From an uncultured Sphingomonadaceae bacterium (GTDB taxonomy: Bacteria; Pseudomonadota; Alphaproteobacteria; Sphingomonadales; Sphingomonadaceae): a DNA stretch of 64,000 bases. The stretch lies in NCBI GenBank assembly GCA_947493215.1, contig CANLQE010000003.1, positions 1 through 64,000 on the forward strand, given 5' to 3'. The translations under genes were made by a program, and so were the position numbers. A model generated the notes under the pieces. It was given only the letters and a program-made list of their open reading frames with translations. It was not told the DNA's origin and did not search any database. Positions 37,038 through 45,771 of the stretch are shown here, piece by piece; position 1 is the first letter of the stretch, and the number at the start of each line of letters is the position of its first letter.

Positions 37038-39223
37038 CGATGGAGCTTGATAACATTCGCCAGTGCATAGCCAATCCGGACAAAATGATCGAATGTCGCT
37101 TCCCGATTTTTCGCGAAGTCACGCGTCTAGCCAACAGAGAACAGACAAGCGCGATTGCTCGTGAGCTGATCATTCGCATCCTTCCCCACAAAGCGCTTCT
37201 CACGGATGGATATGACGATTTGCTCGATGCTCTGGTGCGAGAGGTGGGCTTATTCCCCTATGCCGATCAGGGAAAGAACGTCACTATCGAGGAGCAAATG
37301 CTCTTCGAAGCTCACAGAGTGCAGGGCATAGGGCAAGAGAGGTTCTTTCATAGCCTACAGCTTGCTGTCTTTCAGGAGATCGTGAATGGACGGAATGTAG
37401 TTTTGAGCGCGCCAACTAGCGTTGGCAAAAGCCTAGTGATCGACGCTGTGCTCGCAACGCGGCTGCATAAGAAGGCCGTCATCATTGTCCCTACGATCGC
37501 GCTGATTGATGAGACCAGGCGACGCATTACGGCTACTTTGGACGGCACTCACGACATTATCACTCACCCGAGTCAGGATCGTCTCGGCGACGGCAGACCA
37601 ACCGTCTACATTCTCACTCAAGAAAGAGCCCTTGGACGAAATGACCTCAGCGACGCTGACTTTTTTGTCATAGACGAATTCTACAAGTTAGATCTTCGTG
37701 ATGCGCGAGACGAAAGGGCAATCGATCTCAATATCTGCTTCCATAGATTGGCCCAGAACGGCGCTCAATTTTACCTTATTGGACCCAATATCGCGAATGT
37801 CAGAGGCCTTGCGGCCTCATATAAACATGTATTCATGCCGTCGGATTTTTCCACCGTTGCGCTAGATATCGAATATTTCAATCTAAGACAGAAAGGCGAG
37901 GAGCGAAATGCTAAGCTCGTCGAACTTTGCGCTTCGCTCAACAGTCCGACGCTTGTTTATTGCCAGTCGCCTCGCAGCGCGCGGGATGCAGCGCGAAATA
38001 TATACGAGAAATCCGAGCTTCCCATCAGCGAGGCAACGAAAGACGCCGTGGATTGGCTGGAGCAGTACTTTCCGACTGAATGGGAGGTTATTCAGGCTCT
38101 GAAGCGTGGCATCGGCATCCATCATGGAAATGTTCCAAGAGCAATCCAGCAATTCATGGTTAGAGCTTTTGAGGAAGGCCGAATCAAGATTCTCGTATGC
38201 ACCTCGACAATTATTGAGGGCGTAAACACTGTCGCCGAGAACGTCATAATTTTCGATCGTAGGACGAACACAACTACGATCGACGATTTCACGTTCAGAA
38301 ATATCGCGGGTAGAGCAGGGCGCATGAATCGCTACTTCATCGGCAAAGTATTCGTCTTGGAGGAAGCTGTAGCTGAAGGGGATCACGTCGTCGATTTGCC
38401 AGGGGGGCAGCAGGATGAAACAACGCCACTTTCTCTTATACTCGATCTCCCTCCCGGCAGCTTAACTTCGCTTTCACAGGAGCGGATCACGACCGTCATC
38501 GAGGAGTCCAAGCTAAGCGAGGCGACGATCCGGCAAAATCGTTACATTCCAATCGAAGATCAGAACGCGCTCTTTGAAGCGATTTCAGCACTTTACGATA
38601 GCCATCCTGAGTATCTCCAGTGGAAGGGGATTCCTCGGTCAGAACAACTGCTTGCGGTCTGTAACCTCATTTATGATTATCTCGACCGCGGCACCTCGCT
38701 TCGCAGGCATAAAATTTTTGCCGGGGACCAGCTTCAGGCTGTGCTTACCAGCTTGATGGCCGCTGACGACTTCAAAGACTTCATTGCTCAGCGAGTTGAG
38801 AGTCGATGGAAGGATGACACGATTAGCGACGCCGTCGAACAAGCGTTGTCGTTTCTGCGGAACTATGTTGGATACAAGTTTGGGCGTCAGTTGACGGCGT
38901 TAAGCCGCATTCAAGCTGACGTTCTTTCCAGATACAAAAAAGCCGTTCCCGGCGACTATTCCATGTTTGCTGCCCATGCGGACTCATTGTTCATGCCGGC
39001 CGGGCTCTTCGCGTTGGACGAATATGGAGTTCCCTCAGAAATTGCCCGCAAAATTATGATTGATAGCGGCACGATCGAGAGCGTCGATCAGGGGCTTCGC
39101 ATCCTCGCCGGGATCGATCTTGGCCAGCTAAAGCTCGAACCTTTTGAAAGGGAAATCCTCGAAAGCGTTCGCCAATCGCTGCCGCTTCGCGCGTTCACGA
39201 AGGTGGAGGACGAGGGAATTTAA
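37034..39223 (+). CDS. Ski2-like DEAD/DEAH-box helicase, HamB-like
   Basis: 729-aa superfamily 2 helicase. Motif I SAPTSVGKS (125-133), Ia PTIALIDE, II VIDEFY (213-217, DEFY in place of DEAD/DEAH), IV TLVYCQS, V CTSTIIEGVN (389-398) and VI NIAGRAGR (423-430) are all present, and a 300-residue helical tail follows. The set is typical of Ski2/Hel308-like and Hachiman HamB helicases. It is coupled to the Cap4-like nuclease, with a short DCL protein behind. Probably an ATP-driven DNA sensor that licenses the nuclease, by analogy with Hachiman. Confidence 0.85.
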   Translation: MTMELDNIRQCIANPDKMIECRFPIFREVTRLANREQTSAIARELIIRILPHKALLTDGYDDLLDALVREVGLFPYADQGKNVTIEEQMLFEAHRVQGIGQERFFHSLQLAVFQEIVNGRNVVLSAPTSVGKSLVIDAVLATRLHKKAVIIVPTIALIDETRRRITATLDGTHDIITHPSQDRLGDGRPTVYILTQERALGRNDLSDADFFVIDEFYKLDLRDARDERAIDLNICFHRLAQNGAQFYLIGPNIANVRGLAASYKHVFMPSDFSTVALDIEYFNLRQKGEERNAKLVELCASLNSPTLVYCQSPRSARDAARNIYEKSELPISEATKDAVDWLEQYFPTEWEVIQALKRGIGIHHGNVPRAIQQFMVRAFEEGRIKILVCTSTIIEGVNTVAENVIIFDRRTNTTTIDDFTFRNIAGRAGRMNRYFIGKVFVLEEAVAEGDHVVDLPGGQQDETTPLSLILDLPPGSLTSLSQERITTVIEESKLSEATIRQNRYIPIEDQNALFEAISALYDSHPEYLQWKGIPRSEQLLAVCNLIYDYLDRGTSLRRHKIFAGDQLQAVLTSLMAADDFKDFIAQRVESRWKDDTISDAVEQALSFLRNYVGYKFGRQLTALSRIQADVLSRYKKAVPGDYSMFAAHADSLFMPAGLFALDEYGVPSEIARKIMIDSGTIESVDQGLRILAGIDLGQLKLEPFEREILESVRQSLPLRAFTKVEDEGI

Positions 39224-39262
39224 TATATCGGAGAATTCACAACATTTATAATGGGAGGCAAC

Positions 39263-39577
39263 GTGGCTAAGAAGATCGACCTATCTACCGGCAAATCATT
39301 CAGAAATATTGCTGAAGCAAAGCGGCACTTCTCCGCGTTGCTCAAAGTTACTCCTCTGAAAGCAGAAATTTCGGGGGCAGACCTCGAAGACGTTCGTGCG
39401 GTTTATCAAGCATATTGCAGCGTCACAGATTGGGAATTGCCGTCCATGCCCGTAGGGTTCTTTCCTATCCATGAGCGCGGCAAGGAATATACTACCCGCT
39501 GTTTCGGTGTGAGGTTCGAGGATGGCTCAATCGGTCGCTTTTCTATCCAAACAGCATTGAGCAAGATCGCCAAGTGA
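39263..39577 (+). CDS. DCL family (DUF3223) small protein
   Basis: About 104 aa matching the DCL/DUF3223 pattern: FRNIAEAKRHFSALLKVTP, an acidic helix, FFPIHERGKEYTTRCFGV and FEDGSIGRFSIQTAL. DCL-domain proteins occur alone or with HNH nucleases in bacteria and as DCL in plastids; the role is unclear. GTG 39263 is chosen because GGGAGG lies five bases before it; ATG 39251 would place the ribosome site inside the gene. It starts 40 bases after the helicase stop and probably belongs to the same operon. Confidence 0.72.
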   Translation: MAKKIDLSTGKSFRNIAEAKRHFSALLKVTPLKAEISGADLEDVRAVYQAYCSVTDWELPSMPVGFFPIHERGKEYTTRCFGVRFEDGSIGRFSIQTALSKIAK

Positions 39578-40111
39578 GCTTGTGAATGTACCGGTTTATT
39601 ACCGGCAGTTTTTGCTTCAAAGCTGGCAATCGGGACTGTCCAAGAATTCAGTCAGTCAATTTTAAGCAATCTAAGGTCTGCTTTCGAACAAGCGACAACA
39701 GAGCTAAAATGTCCTGTGTTGAGGCGCGTTTCAGACCAGCGGCAATTGGGCCGATTGCCGACCTGCAGCTTTTCGTCGTTAGATCGCTTAAAGCGGACAT
39801 TCTGCTAACGACCCACAAGGATCAATCATTCGGGAGTTTAGACCTCCCAACAATACCAAACCCCGCTTGGGCACAAGGTGCTGCATCACGGTATCTTCAG
39901 GCGCTATGACAATTTCTGCCGCCAGCGGCAGTTCAGCCGATAGTTATGACATGACCTTGCACGGTGATGATAATCGGCTTGGTTGCGCGACTGTAGAGAC
40001 CGAAGGGGTCGACCCGGTCCTCTGATCGCATCACATACCCTTTCGAAAAAGCGCTTCTAAATAGGGCAAGTCTAATCCCGCTATCATTTTAAACCTCATT
40101 CACTATTGTCG
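39578..40111. other. noncoding stretch with repeat relics
   Basis: No credible gene. It holds pieces of the dispersed intergenic dyad: taaggtctgctttcgaac near 39674 and ttaaagcggacattctgc near 39787, with about 100 bases between. The rest (39830-40111) shows nothing recognisable. Confidence 0.5.
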
Positions 40112-41098
40112 TCATCGGTTTTTCCTTCCGATGGTTGAGTCAACTAACTGACTGATGCGAAGTATATTGGTCTCGGCGTCTGAGATAGTTCGATTTAGGA
40201 TTGCTCGTGCAGGCTCTTTGCAACACACTAAGTCCGCTGCCTCACCGACGATCACTGCAGCGATATCCGGATCGTCAAATTCCTGTGCAGTTTCAAAACG
40301 AATTTGCTCCACCGCAAGATTCTCTGCGAGCCCGTTCACATTTCCGCTCCATTTCCGCGTGAAAGAATTACGCATGGTGCGAAGGTTCCAGCCAGACGGC
40401 CACTCGAGTCCGCGTGCGATATCGAAAACGGAACTGCGCTCGGTATTGTCTCCGTTGCAACCAATGGCGGCCTGCTTGACGTTATCGCTAGCGAGCGACT
40501 CGTCACTGGCAAAGAACGCGGTTCCGCACAAAGCACCGGCAGCTCCGAGCGCGAGCGCGGCAGCTAGACCGCGACCGTCAGCGACCCCGCCTGCGGCAAT
40601 AACTGGTATCCCACCCGCAAGATCGACAACTGCGGGAACGAATGGCAGCGTCGAGCGAGTGCCGCCGTGACCGCCGGCCTCGGTACCCTGTGCCACTACA
40701 GCATCGACTCCAGCGTCAATCGCTTCGCGCGCCTGATCCAGCGTCTGCACCTGTACAATGAGCTTCGTTTGTCCACGCCGAATGCGGGGTAGAAAGGGGC
40801 GAAAATCTCCAAAAGACAGCATTAAAACGGCGGGATCACGGTCGAGAGCAATATCGAGTAAATGAGGCTGGCGGACCAGAGACCAGGTAATAAAGCCGAC
40901 ACCGATCCGGGCATCGCGCGCTGCATTCAACTCGCGTTCGAGCCAGTCGGCATCGCCATAACCTCCACCGATTAGCCCGATACCGCCTGCTTGGCTCACC
41001 GCTGCCGCGAGCGCTCCTCCGCTGACGCCTGCCATCGGCGCAAGGAGCAATGGATGTTTGATCTTGAGTAGATCGCAAAGGGGAGTGTGAATTGGCAT
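40112..41098 (-). CDS. nitronate monooxygenase family protein
   Basis: About 328-aa FMN TIM barrel of the NMO/2-nitropropane dioxygenase family. FMN-site features are HPLLLAPMAGVSGG, VVAQGTEAGGHGG with the catalytic-type His, and VIAAGGVADGRG followed by GAAGALCGTAF. Such enzymes oxidise alkyl nitronates such as propionate-3-nitronate. ATG 41098 is used; a TTG at 41107 overlaps the tautomerase stop as TTGA and could be the true coupled start. Last gene of a run GST, NTF2-like, tautomerase, NMO. Confidence 0.88.
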   Translation of the reverse strand: MPIHTPLCDLLKIKHPLLLAPMAGVSGGALAAAVSQAGGIGLIGGGYGDADWLERELNAARDARIGVGFITWSLVRQPHLLDIALDRDPAVLMLSFGDFRPFLPRIRRGQTKLIVQVQTLDQAREAIDAGVDAVVAQGTEAGGHGGTRSTLPFVPAVVDLAGGIPVIAAGGVADGRGLAAALALGAAGALCGTAFFASDESLASDNVKQAAIGCNGDNTERSSVFDIARGLEWPSGWNLRTMRNSFTRKWSGNVNGLAENLAVEQIRFETAQEFDDPDIAAVIVGEAADLVCCKEPARAILNRTISDAETNILRISQLVDSTIGRKNR

Positions 41099-41103
41099 TT
41101 CAG

Positions 41104-41310
41104 TCAACTCTGCTGCGATTTTCTATACTCTTCACAAGGAAGACCACCTATTCCCCAATTTTCCATCTCAACTTCATCAATTACAACGAAAGTCGTAGCC
41201 GGGTTTTTGTCGAGAACCTGAGCGAGCAAGTCGGTAACGCCGCTAATAAGCTCTATTTTCTGATCAGCCGTAACACCTTCTCGCGTCACCTTGATATTTA
41301 CATAGGGCAT
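41104..41310 (-). CDS. 4-oxalocrotonate tautomerase family protein
   Basis: 68-aa protein beginning MPYVNIKVTREG, so Pro1 is available as the general base after Met removal, and with ADQKIELISGVTDLL and VVIDEVEMENWGIGG as in 4-OT. The Arg11-like residue is in TREG. Substrate unknown. It sits between the NTF2-like and NMO genes with close spacing. Confidence 0.9.
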   Translation of the reverse strand: MPYVNIKVTREGVTADQKIELISGVTDLLAQVLDKNPATTFVVIDEVEMENWGIGGLPCEEYRKSQQS

Positions 41311-41321
41311 GATGATTTCTC

Positions 41322-41696
41322 CTAAAGTTCACGTTCAGTTATCTGGAATATCTTGGCCATTATGCGCCAGACGCCATCGGTTCGCACCAGTGTTAGAAAG
41401 TCGGTAAAGTCGCGCGAACCTATCGAACAACGAACCCGGGCAAAGGCGGTGTTCGCACCCGCAAACTCTATGGCATCGACCAAGTCACGCCGGGGCTCAT
41501 CTCGCGATGCAGGAGACTCGCGAACCGCCACGACGGGGAAATATTCGTCCATCGTGCGATAAAGCATCGGCGTTTCATCCGCAGTCGCATAGATTGCCTT
41601 TGGATGGAACGCTGCTGCCAGCTTGGTGGTGTCGGCGTGATAGAGCCCATCAAAATAGGTTTCCAGGACGCTGCCTATTGCTGCGAAATCGTTCAA
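41322..41696 (-). CDS. NTF2-like (putative lumazine-binding) protein
   Basis: 124 aa with the SnoaL/NTF2 cone fold pattern: YFDGLYHADTTKLAAAFHPKA at the start, then FTDFLTLVRTDGVWRIMAKIF at the end, as in the putative lumazine-binding family (PF12893). Function unknown; often accompanies oxidoreductase genes. Its start overlaps the GST stop by four bases. Confidence 0.82.
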   Translation of the reverse strand: MNDFAAIGSVLETYFDGLYHADTTKLAAAFHPKAIYATADETPMLYRTMDEYFPVVAVRESPASRDEPRRDLVDAIEFAGANTAFARVRCSIGSRDFTDFLTLVRTDGVWRIMAKIFQITEREL

Positions 41697-42322
41697 GCGC
41701 CTTGCTCCTGCTTAATGAGCCCTTCGGTCGTCATTGCCTTGACCGTGGCGGGGCGGGTGCTGATGCAGGCCACATAGGCTTGTGTTTTCGGCCATGCGTT
41801 AAGATTCATTCCAACGAAATTTGTCCAATTTAGCACAACAAACGCATAGGCATCTGCGACTGTGAAGCTATTGCCCAAAAGATGGGACCGGCCGTCTGTA
41901 AGGCTGCGTTCTATATGATCGATACGGCGCTCGATACCGGCCACTATCTGCTGCTTTTCTTCATCATTAAACTCGTTGCCCGAAAACAAAGGACTGAAAG
42001 AGTTATGTAGTTCAGAAGATATAAAATTGAGAACTTCCTGAAGCCTTGTTCGCTCCAGAGTACCATTTTTAGGTGCAAGCCCGGCCTCGGGTGTCTGATC
42101 GGCCAGATACTGGAGCACTGCGGGATTTTCCGTGATAATGTCACCATCGTCGGTGATCAGAGCAGGGACGTAGCCGTTTGGACTAATTTTTCGGAAATCT
42201 TCTCCGGTTTCGGTTTTTTTCGCCTCGGTGTCGGTCTTGTCGAGTTCAAACGAGATATCAAGCTCGTTCAAAATGATGTGAGATGCCAGCGAGCACGCGC
42301 CGGGTTTATAATAGAGTTTCAT
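41693..42322 (-). CDS. glutathione S-transferase, beta-class-like
   Basis: 209 aa. The thioredoxin-fold half starts KLYYKPGACSLASHI with the conserved Cys10 of bacterial beta-class GSTs, then NGYVPALITDDG and ITENPAVLQYLAD for glutathione contacts; the helical half ends with TVADAYAFVVLNW. First gene of the four-gene run, divergent from the HxlR regulator at 42449. Confidence 0.9.
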   Translation of the reverse strand: MKLYYKPGACSLASHIILNELDISFELDKTDTEAKKTETGEDFRKISPNGYVPALITDDGDIITENPAVLQYLADQTPEAGLAPKNGTLERTRLQEVLNFISSELHNSFSPLFSGNEFNDEEKQQIVAGIERRIDHIERSLTDGRSHLLGNSFTVADAYAFVVLNWTNFVGMNLNAWPKTQAYVACISTRPATVKAMTTEGLIKQEQGA

Positions 42323-42389
42323 GGGTCTTACCTTCGGTTGGATGGGAGAGGAAGAGCAGACATGGGCTTCTTGATAACCATTGACAACT

Positions 42390-42435
42390 AGGTTTCTGGT
42401 AGATACTTAAATATCAAGTTACCGCGAAGAAACCT
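42390..42435. promoter_or_regulatory. operator candidates between GST operon and hxlR-type gene
   Basis: AGGTTTCT (42390-42397) and AGAAACCT (42428-42435) form an 8-bp inverted repeat around an AT-rich near-palindrome (ggtagatac-ttaa-atatcaagttacc, in two parts). Its position between divergent genes fits binding by the HxlR protein. Confidence 0.45.
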
Positions 42436-42448
42436 GGTTACCCAAACT

Positions 42449-42799
42449 ATGGCACTTAAAGCACGTAAGAACAAAAGCCCCGAGCCACCGGAACCGTGCA
42501 TGCTGACGCATTGCATGGCGGTGATTTCGGGAGCTTGGGCAGTCAATGTAATCTGGTCGCTCCGCGCCGGCCCACGCCGTTTCAATGAGCTGCGAACCGA
42601 CATTCCGCCGATCTCGGCGAAGGTGCTGTCTACCCGTTTGAGTGAACTGGAGCAGCGCGGCGTGCTGGTCCGGAACGTTCAACCAACATCACCGCCATCA
42701 GTGGAGTATACTCTGACCGATCTAGGCGCGGAGTTAGTACCTGCATTGGACGCAATTGTGGGAGTTGGACACAGGCTGAAGGCGCTAGAGAACATATGA
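42449..42799 (+). CDS. HxlR-family transcriptional regulator
   Basis: 116-aa winged-helix regulator: CMLTHCMAVISGAWAVNVIW, RFNELRTDIPPISAKVLSTR (recognition helix) and LVRNVQPTSPPSVEYTLTD (wing) are typical of HxlR proteins, which often sense aldehydes, oxidants or electrophiles through cysteines; Cys17 and Cys22 are candidates. Divergent from the GST-NMO operon, which it probably controls. Confidence 0.9.
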   Translation: MALKARKNKSPEPPEPCMLTHCMAVISGAWAVNVIWSLRAGPRRFNELRTDIPPISAKVLSTRLSELEQRGVLVRNVQPTSPPSVEYTLTDLGAELVPALDAIVGVGHRLKALENI

Positions 42800-43249
42800 C
42801 CGTTTAGACCGTGGTTACCTATACGTACTGTACTGTTTGCAGCTCGCTCTGCGGACTTTCTTCACCACCTGCTCCGGAGATGCCTTTGAGTATTTTGACA
42901 AACCAATCTGTCTCATTAACGCTGTCGTAGGGCACCGATCTCCGTTTGTGGCAAGACCCAAACGATCGCTTAGGAATTAACTCTAGCCAACGGCCCCGCG
43001 ATCAACTTATCAGCCATTTGGTCGCTGATCGGACTACACATTTGTCGCATAGAAGGGGAGCTATTCTGTTAAGAGTTGCTCCTGCAGCGTGCGTGCCCCG
43101 TCGGTTTGCACATCACCAGTATGCTTAGTCAAAATCGGCTCAAAAAGCGCAATCAAACATTCAGTGTCGGCGACATGATTGTGCATAGAACCTCGAGGGA
43201 AAACGTGCCGCGCGATAGCCTTCGCGATTTTCAAATAGTCTCTGGACGT
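42800..43249. other. intergenic stretch with one short open frame
   Basis: No recognisable gene. On the minus strand an ATG at 43186 with CGAGG upstream opens 41 codons (MHNHVADTECLIALF..., stop 43061) directly behind the crotonase-like gene region; its family is unknown and it may be a remnant. Nothing else stands out. Confidence 0.35.
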
Positions 43250-44110
43250 TCAATATTTACTTCTTTGGCGCGCGATGAAGCGTTCTAGGGCGGCTTTGGC
43301 TTCCGGTGAATCTGCGAGCTCGTTAAAAGCAAGTTGATCGTTCTTCAACGCCTTCTCATGGGATTCATTGGCAGCGAGAGACATACGACCTTTGTATACG
43401 CCTAAGGCATTCGTATCGAGTTCATTTGCAAGTTTCTCTCCCAGAGCCACGGCTTCTTTCAGTGTTTCCTGCAGTGGGGATACCCTTGATACCAAACCCA
43501 TAGTCAATGCTTCCTCTGCGCCGACCATACGTCCGGTTAATATCATCTCCTTGGCCCGCCCGTGCCCAATCAACCTTGGTAAGCGCTGCGCTCCTCCAAA
43601 ACCTGGAAAGAGGCCCGCATGCACTTCCAACTGCGCAAACCGTGCGTTGTCAGCCGCAATGCGAATATCGCACGCCAATGCCAACTCATTACCGCCGTTG
43701 GCGGCAAGCCCACGCACAGCGGCAATAATCGGTTTTCGATAAGCCTCCATCCGGTTAAAGGTGCTGTAAGCGAAGTCGGAATGAGTCGCGCCTTTTGGCC
43801 CTGTTTCGCCGGGACCATTTTCACCCGCGCCGCCGGAGAATAAACCGTCCGAGCCGGTAATAACCAGCGCGCCGATGGCGGGGTCATTTTCAGCAATATC
43901 TAGCGCTGCATTGATATCCCTAAGGACTGCGATGGAGACTCCATTGATGGGTGGCAACGCCATTTCCAAGACCATAACCGCCCCTTGGGTAGTGACCTTT
44001 AGGCTTGTGAATGCCATCTGTGTTTTCTCGTTTGCAGATGCGCTTGTGAAAAGCATACTGGCACCCACCGTGGTTACAGCTGCTCCTGCTAAAACTTCGC
44101 GTCGATTCAT
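43250..44110 (-). CDS. crotonase-fold protein with Tat-like signal
   Basis: 286-aa enoyl-CoA hydratase/isomerase family protein. The crotonase core (from about residue 33) has the oxyanion-hole regions around GLFSGGAGENG and AANGGNELALACD, and LEVHAGLFPGFGG, so both usual Glu positions are filled. Unusually, it starts MNRREVLAGAAVTTVGAS followed by a hydrophobic stretch and ASA, a twin-arginine type leader. CoA thioesters are not expected outside the cytoplasm, so either the leader is a spurious extension or the substrate is not a CoA ester. A Met at residue 32 (MAFTSLKV) offers a cytoplasmic start. Confidence 0.82.
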   Translation of the reverse strand: MNRREVLAGAAVTTVGASMLFTSASANEKTQMAFTSLKVTTQGAVMVLEMALPPINGVSIAVLRDINAALDIAENDPAIGALVITGSDGLFSGGAGENGPGETGPKGATHSDFAYSTFNRMEAYRKPIIAAVRGLAANGGNELALACDIRIAADNARFAQLEVHAGLFPGFGGAQRLPRLIGHGRAKEMILTGRMVGAEEALTMGLVSRVSPLQETLKEAVALGEKLANELDTNALGVYKGRMSLAANESHEKALKNDQLAFNELADSPEAKAALERFIARQRSKY

Positions 44111-44161
44111 GGCTTTTCCTTTTGTTTGTTTTTGTTTTGATTTTAAACGATGCGACCCTGC

Positions 44162-44296
44162 TCACCGATCAGCGAGGCACCAGTTTGGTTGCTGCTTGCC
44201 GCGCGGACCCGCTGGATATTTGATCAGGGCGAACCCGTCATATTCCGTGACGACAAGCTTGCCCTTAAGTTCGGTTAGCCCGGTTGAATTTGATGA
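44162..44296 (-). pseudogene. possible C-terminal gene fragment
   Basis: An open minus-strand stretch without start codon, bounded by stops at 44299 and 44162, reads GLTELKGKLVVTEYDGFALI and on to WCLADR. The composition looks protein-like and it lies behind the CPBP gene on the same strand. I cannot assign a family; it may be the tail of a deleted gene. Confidence 0.3.
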
Positions 44297-44330
44297 TTAT
44301 TGAGACGGCGGTGAAAAATGTGAGCGAGCT

Positions 44331-45053
44331 TCATTCCATCACGCCAAGGTAAAGTAACGTCATGCCAAGTGTGTTGGATAGTCCATGGGACAACACAAGC
44401 GGCCAAAGGGATCGCTTGAAAGCCAGATATAGAACGCCTGACGCGACACCAATTGCGCCGTTCGCCACCCATCCAGCTATGCCTTGGTAGTAATAGTGTC
44501 CCTGCCCGAACAAGAATGCTTGGCAAACGATGGCCAGAAAAGCTGCAAAGGGAACTCCGGTAAAGAAGTCCTCGAAGCGCGAGAATAGCACTCCACGGAA
44601 GAGTACTTCTTCAGTAAAACCGCCAATAATCCAGGCAACCGCCAGCCAGAAGAGATAGACCGGCAAATTGCCTAGAAGGTTGTCGAAACGCCCCTCGAAC
44701 CGTGCATCTATGGCTTGTGTCGCCTCGTCCGGCGCAGGAAACAAATCAGTTCCCAGCGACTGGACGAGAATATCAACGCCGAGAGTGACGATCAACGCGA
44801 TAACGGTCCATAGCGCCAGTTGCTTCATGCTCTTAGGTCGCGTTAGTCCGATACTGCCCCACCTGCTCCCGCGCTTGCGAAGACAGATGGTCGCGACGCA
44901 CAAGGCAAATAGAAGAGAGATTGGTCCGGCAAAGGTCCATAACGCCTCTACTTGCAGCAACAGATTCTTGCTTATCAGGAGAGCGCCGATGATGAGTGTG
45001 AGATCGCGAAGGGACGCCCAGCGATTGGTATCAGCAGAAGTTGTGGGTGTCAT
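44331..45053 (-). CDS. CPBP-family intramembrane metalloprotease
   Basis: 240 aa with seven to eight hydrophobic segments. The Abi/CPBP motifs are present: EEVLFRGVLF (EExxxR), FGQGHYYYQG (FxxxH) and SHGLSN (HxxxN type), which coordinate zinc in the membrane. Related proteins process prenylated or membrane peptides, some as bacteriocin self-immunity. No peptide gene is visible nearby. Start ATG 45053. Confidence 0.88.
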   Translation of the reverse strand: MTPTTSADTNRWASLRDLTLIIGALLISKNLLLQVEALWTFAGPISLLFALCVATICLRKRGSRWGSIGLTRPKSMKQLALWTVIALIVTLGVDILVQSLGTDLFPAPDEATQAIDARFEGRFDNLLGNLPVYLFWLAVAWIIGGFTEEVLFRGVLFSRFEDFFTGVPFAAFLAIVCQAFLFGQGHYYYQGIAGWVANGAIGVASGVLYLAFKRSLWPLVLSHGLSNTLGMTLLYLGVME

Positions 45054-45087
45054 AATATCAACCTATTTGTGGGGAGCTTGATCGAAG

Positions 45088-45771
45088 CTACCCTCTTGCC
45101 GAAGACTTCAACTGGCCCATCATGAGATCAAGATATTGGGCTTCCAGAGCGTGCAGCTCTTTTGATGTTTCTCGCGACTTCATGCGGGAATAGAGGTCCA
45201 TCAAGGCGGGGCAGGTCTCTCGCTGTGGCAGTTGACCAGCATGATCGAGATTGACCATTTGCGCGTAGACAGAAATATCTGCGAGCGTGAGGCGATCTTC
45301 GGAAAAATAGTCTTTGCCCGAAATCTCGTTTTCAAGATATCCAAATCGCCCGGGCAATATTTGTGTGACGGCTTCCTCAATTTTGCCAGTGTCGATGGGC
45401 TTGCCAAGCATCTGGTTGATAAAGGTTGGCCGGAACACACCCTCACTGATATCGCTAAACAAGGCGGTATCAGCATATTCCTCAATCCATAGGACATAGC
45501 CGAGCGCCTTTGGTGTGCTTGGGATTAGCGAACCGTTTAAAGTCGGAAATGCGTCATCGAGATACGCGCTGATCGCGGAGCTATCGTTGAGGACGTAATC
45601 TCCATCCTCCAAAACTGGGATACGGAGCAGCGGGCTGATCGACGCAAAATATTCGGGAGGTTTATAGGGATTGATGTCCTTACTTTCAAAGGGAATCGCC
45701 TTTTCCATTGCGACGAGTGTTACCTTGCGTGTGAAGGGGGACAGTGCTGATCCGTGTATGACAATGCTCAT
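45088..45771 (-). CDS. glutathione S-transferase family protein
   Basis: About 227 aa. N-terminal thioredoxin-like half: MSIVIHGSALSPFTRKVTLV, with Ser in the catalytic position, then ISPLLRIPVLEDGDYVL and NDSSAISAYLDD; C-terminal helical half ending LTLADISVYAQMVNLDHAG. The frame is open another 279 bases upstream, but that part is the neighbour gene in another frame. ATG 45771 overlaps the stop of the membrane-protein gene as ATGA. Confidence 0.88.
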   Translation of the reverse strand: MSIVIHGSALSPFTRKVTLVAMEKAIPFESKDINPYKPPEYFASISPLLRIPVLEDGDYVLNDSSAISAYLDDAFPTLNGSLIPSTPKALGYVLWIEEYADTALFSDISEGVFRPTFINQMLGKPIDTGKIEEAVTQILPGRFGYLENEISGKDYFSEDRLTLADISVYAQMVNLDHAGQLPQRETCPALMDLYSRMKSRETSKELHALEAQYLDLMMGQLKSSARG

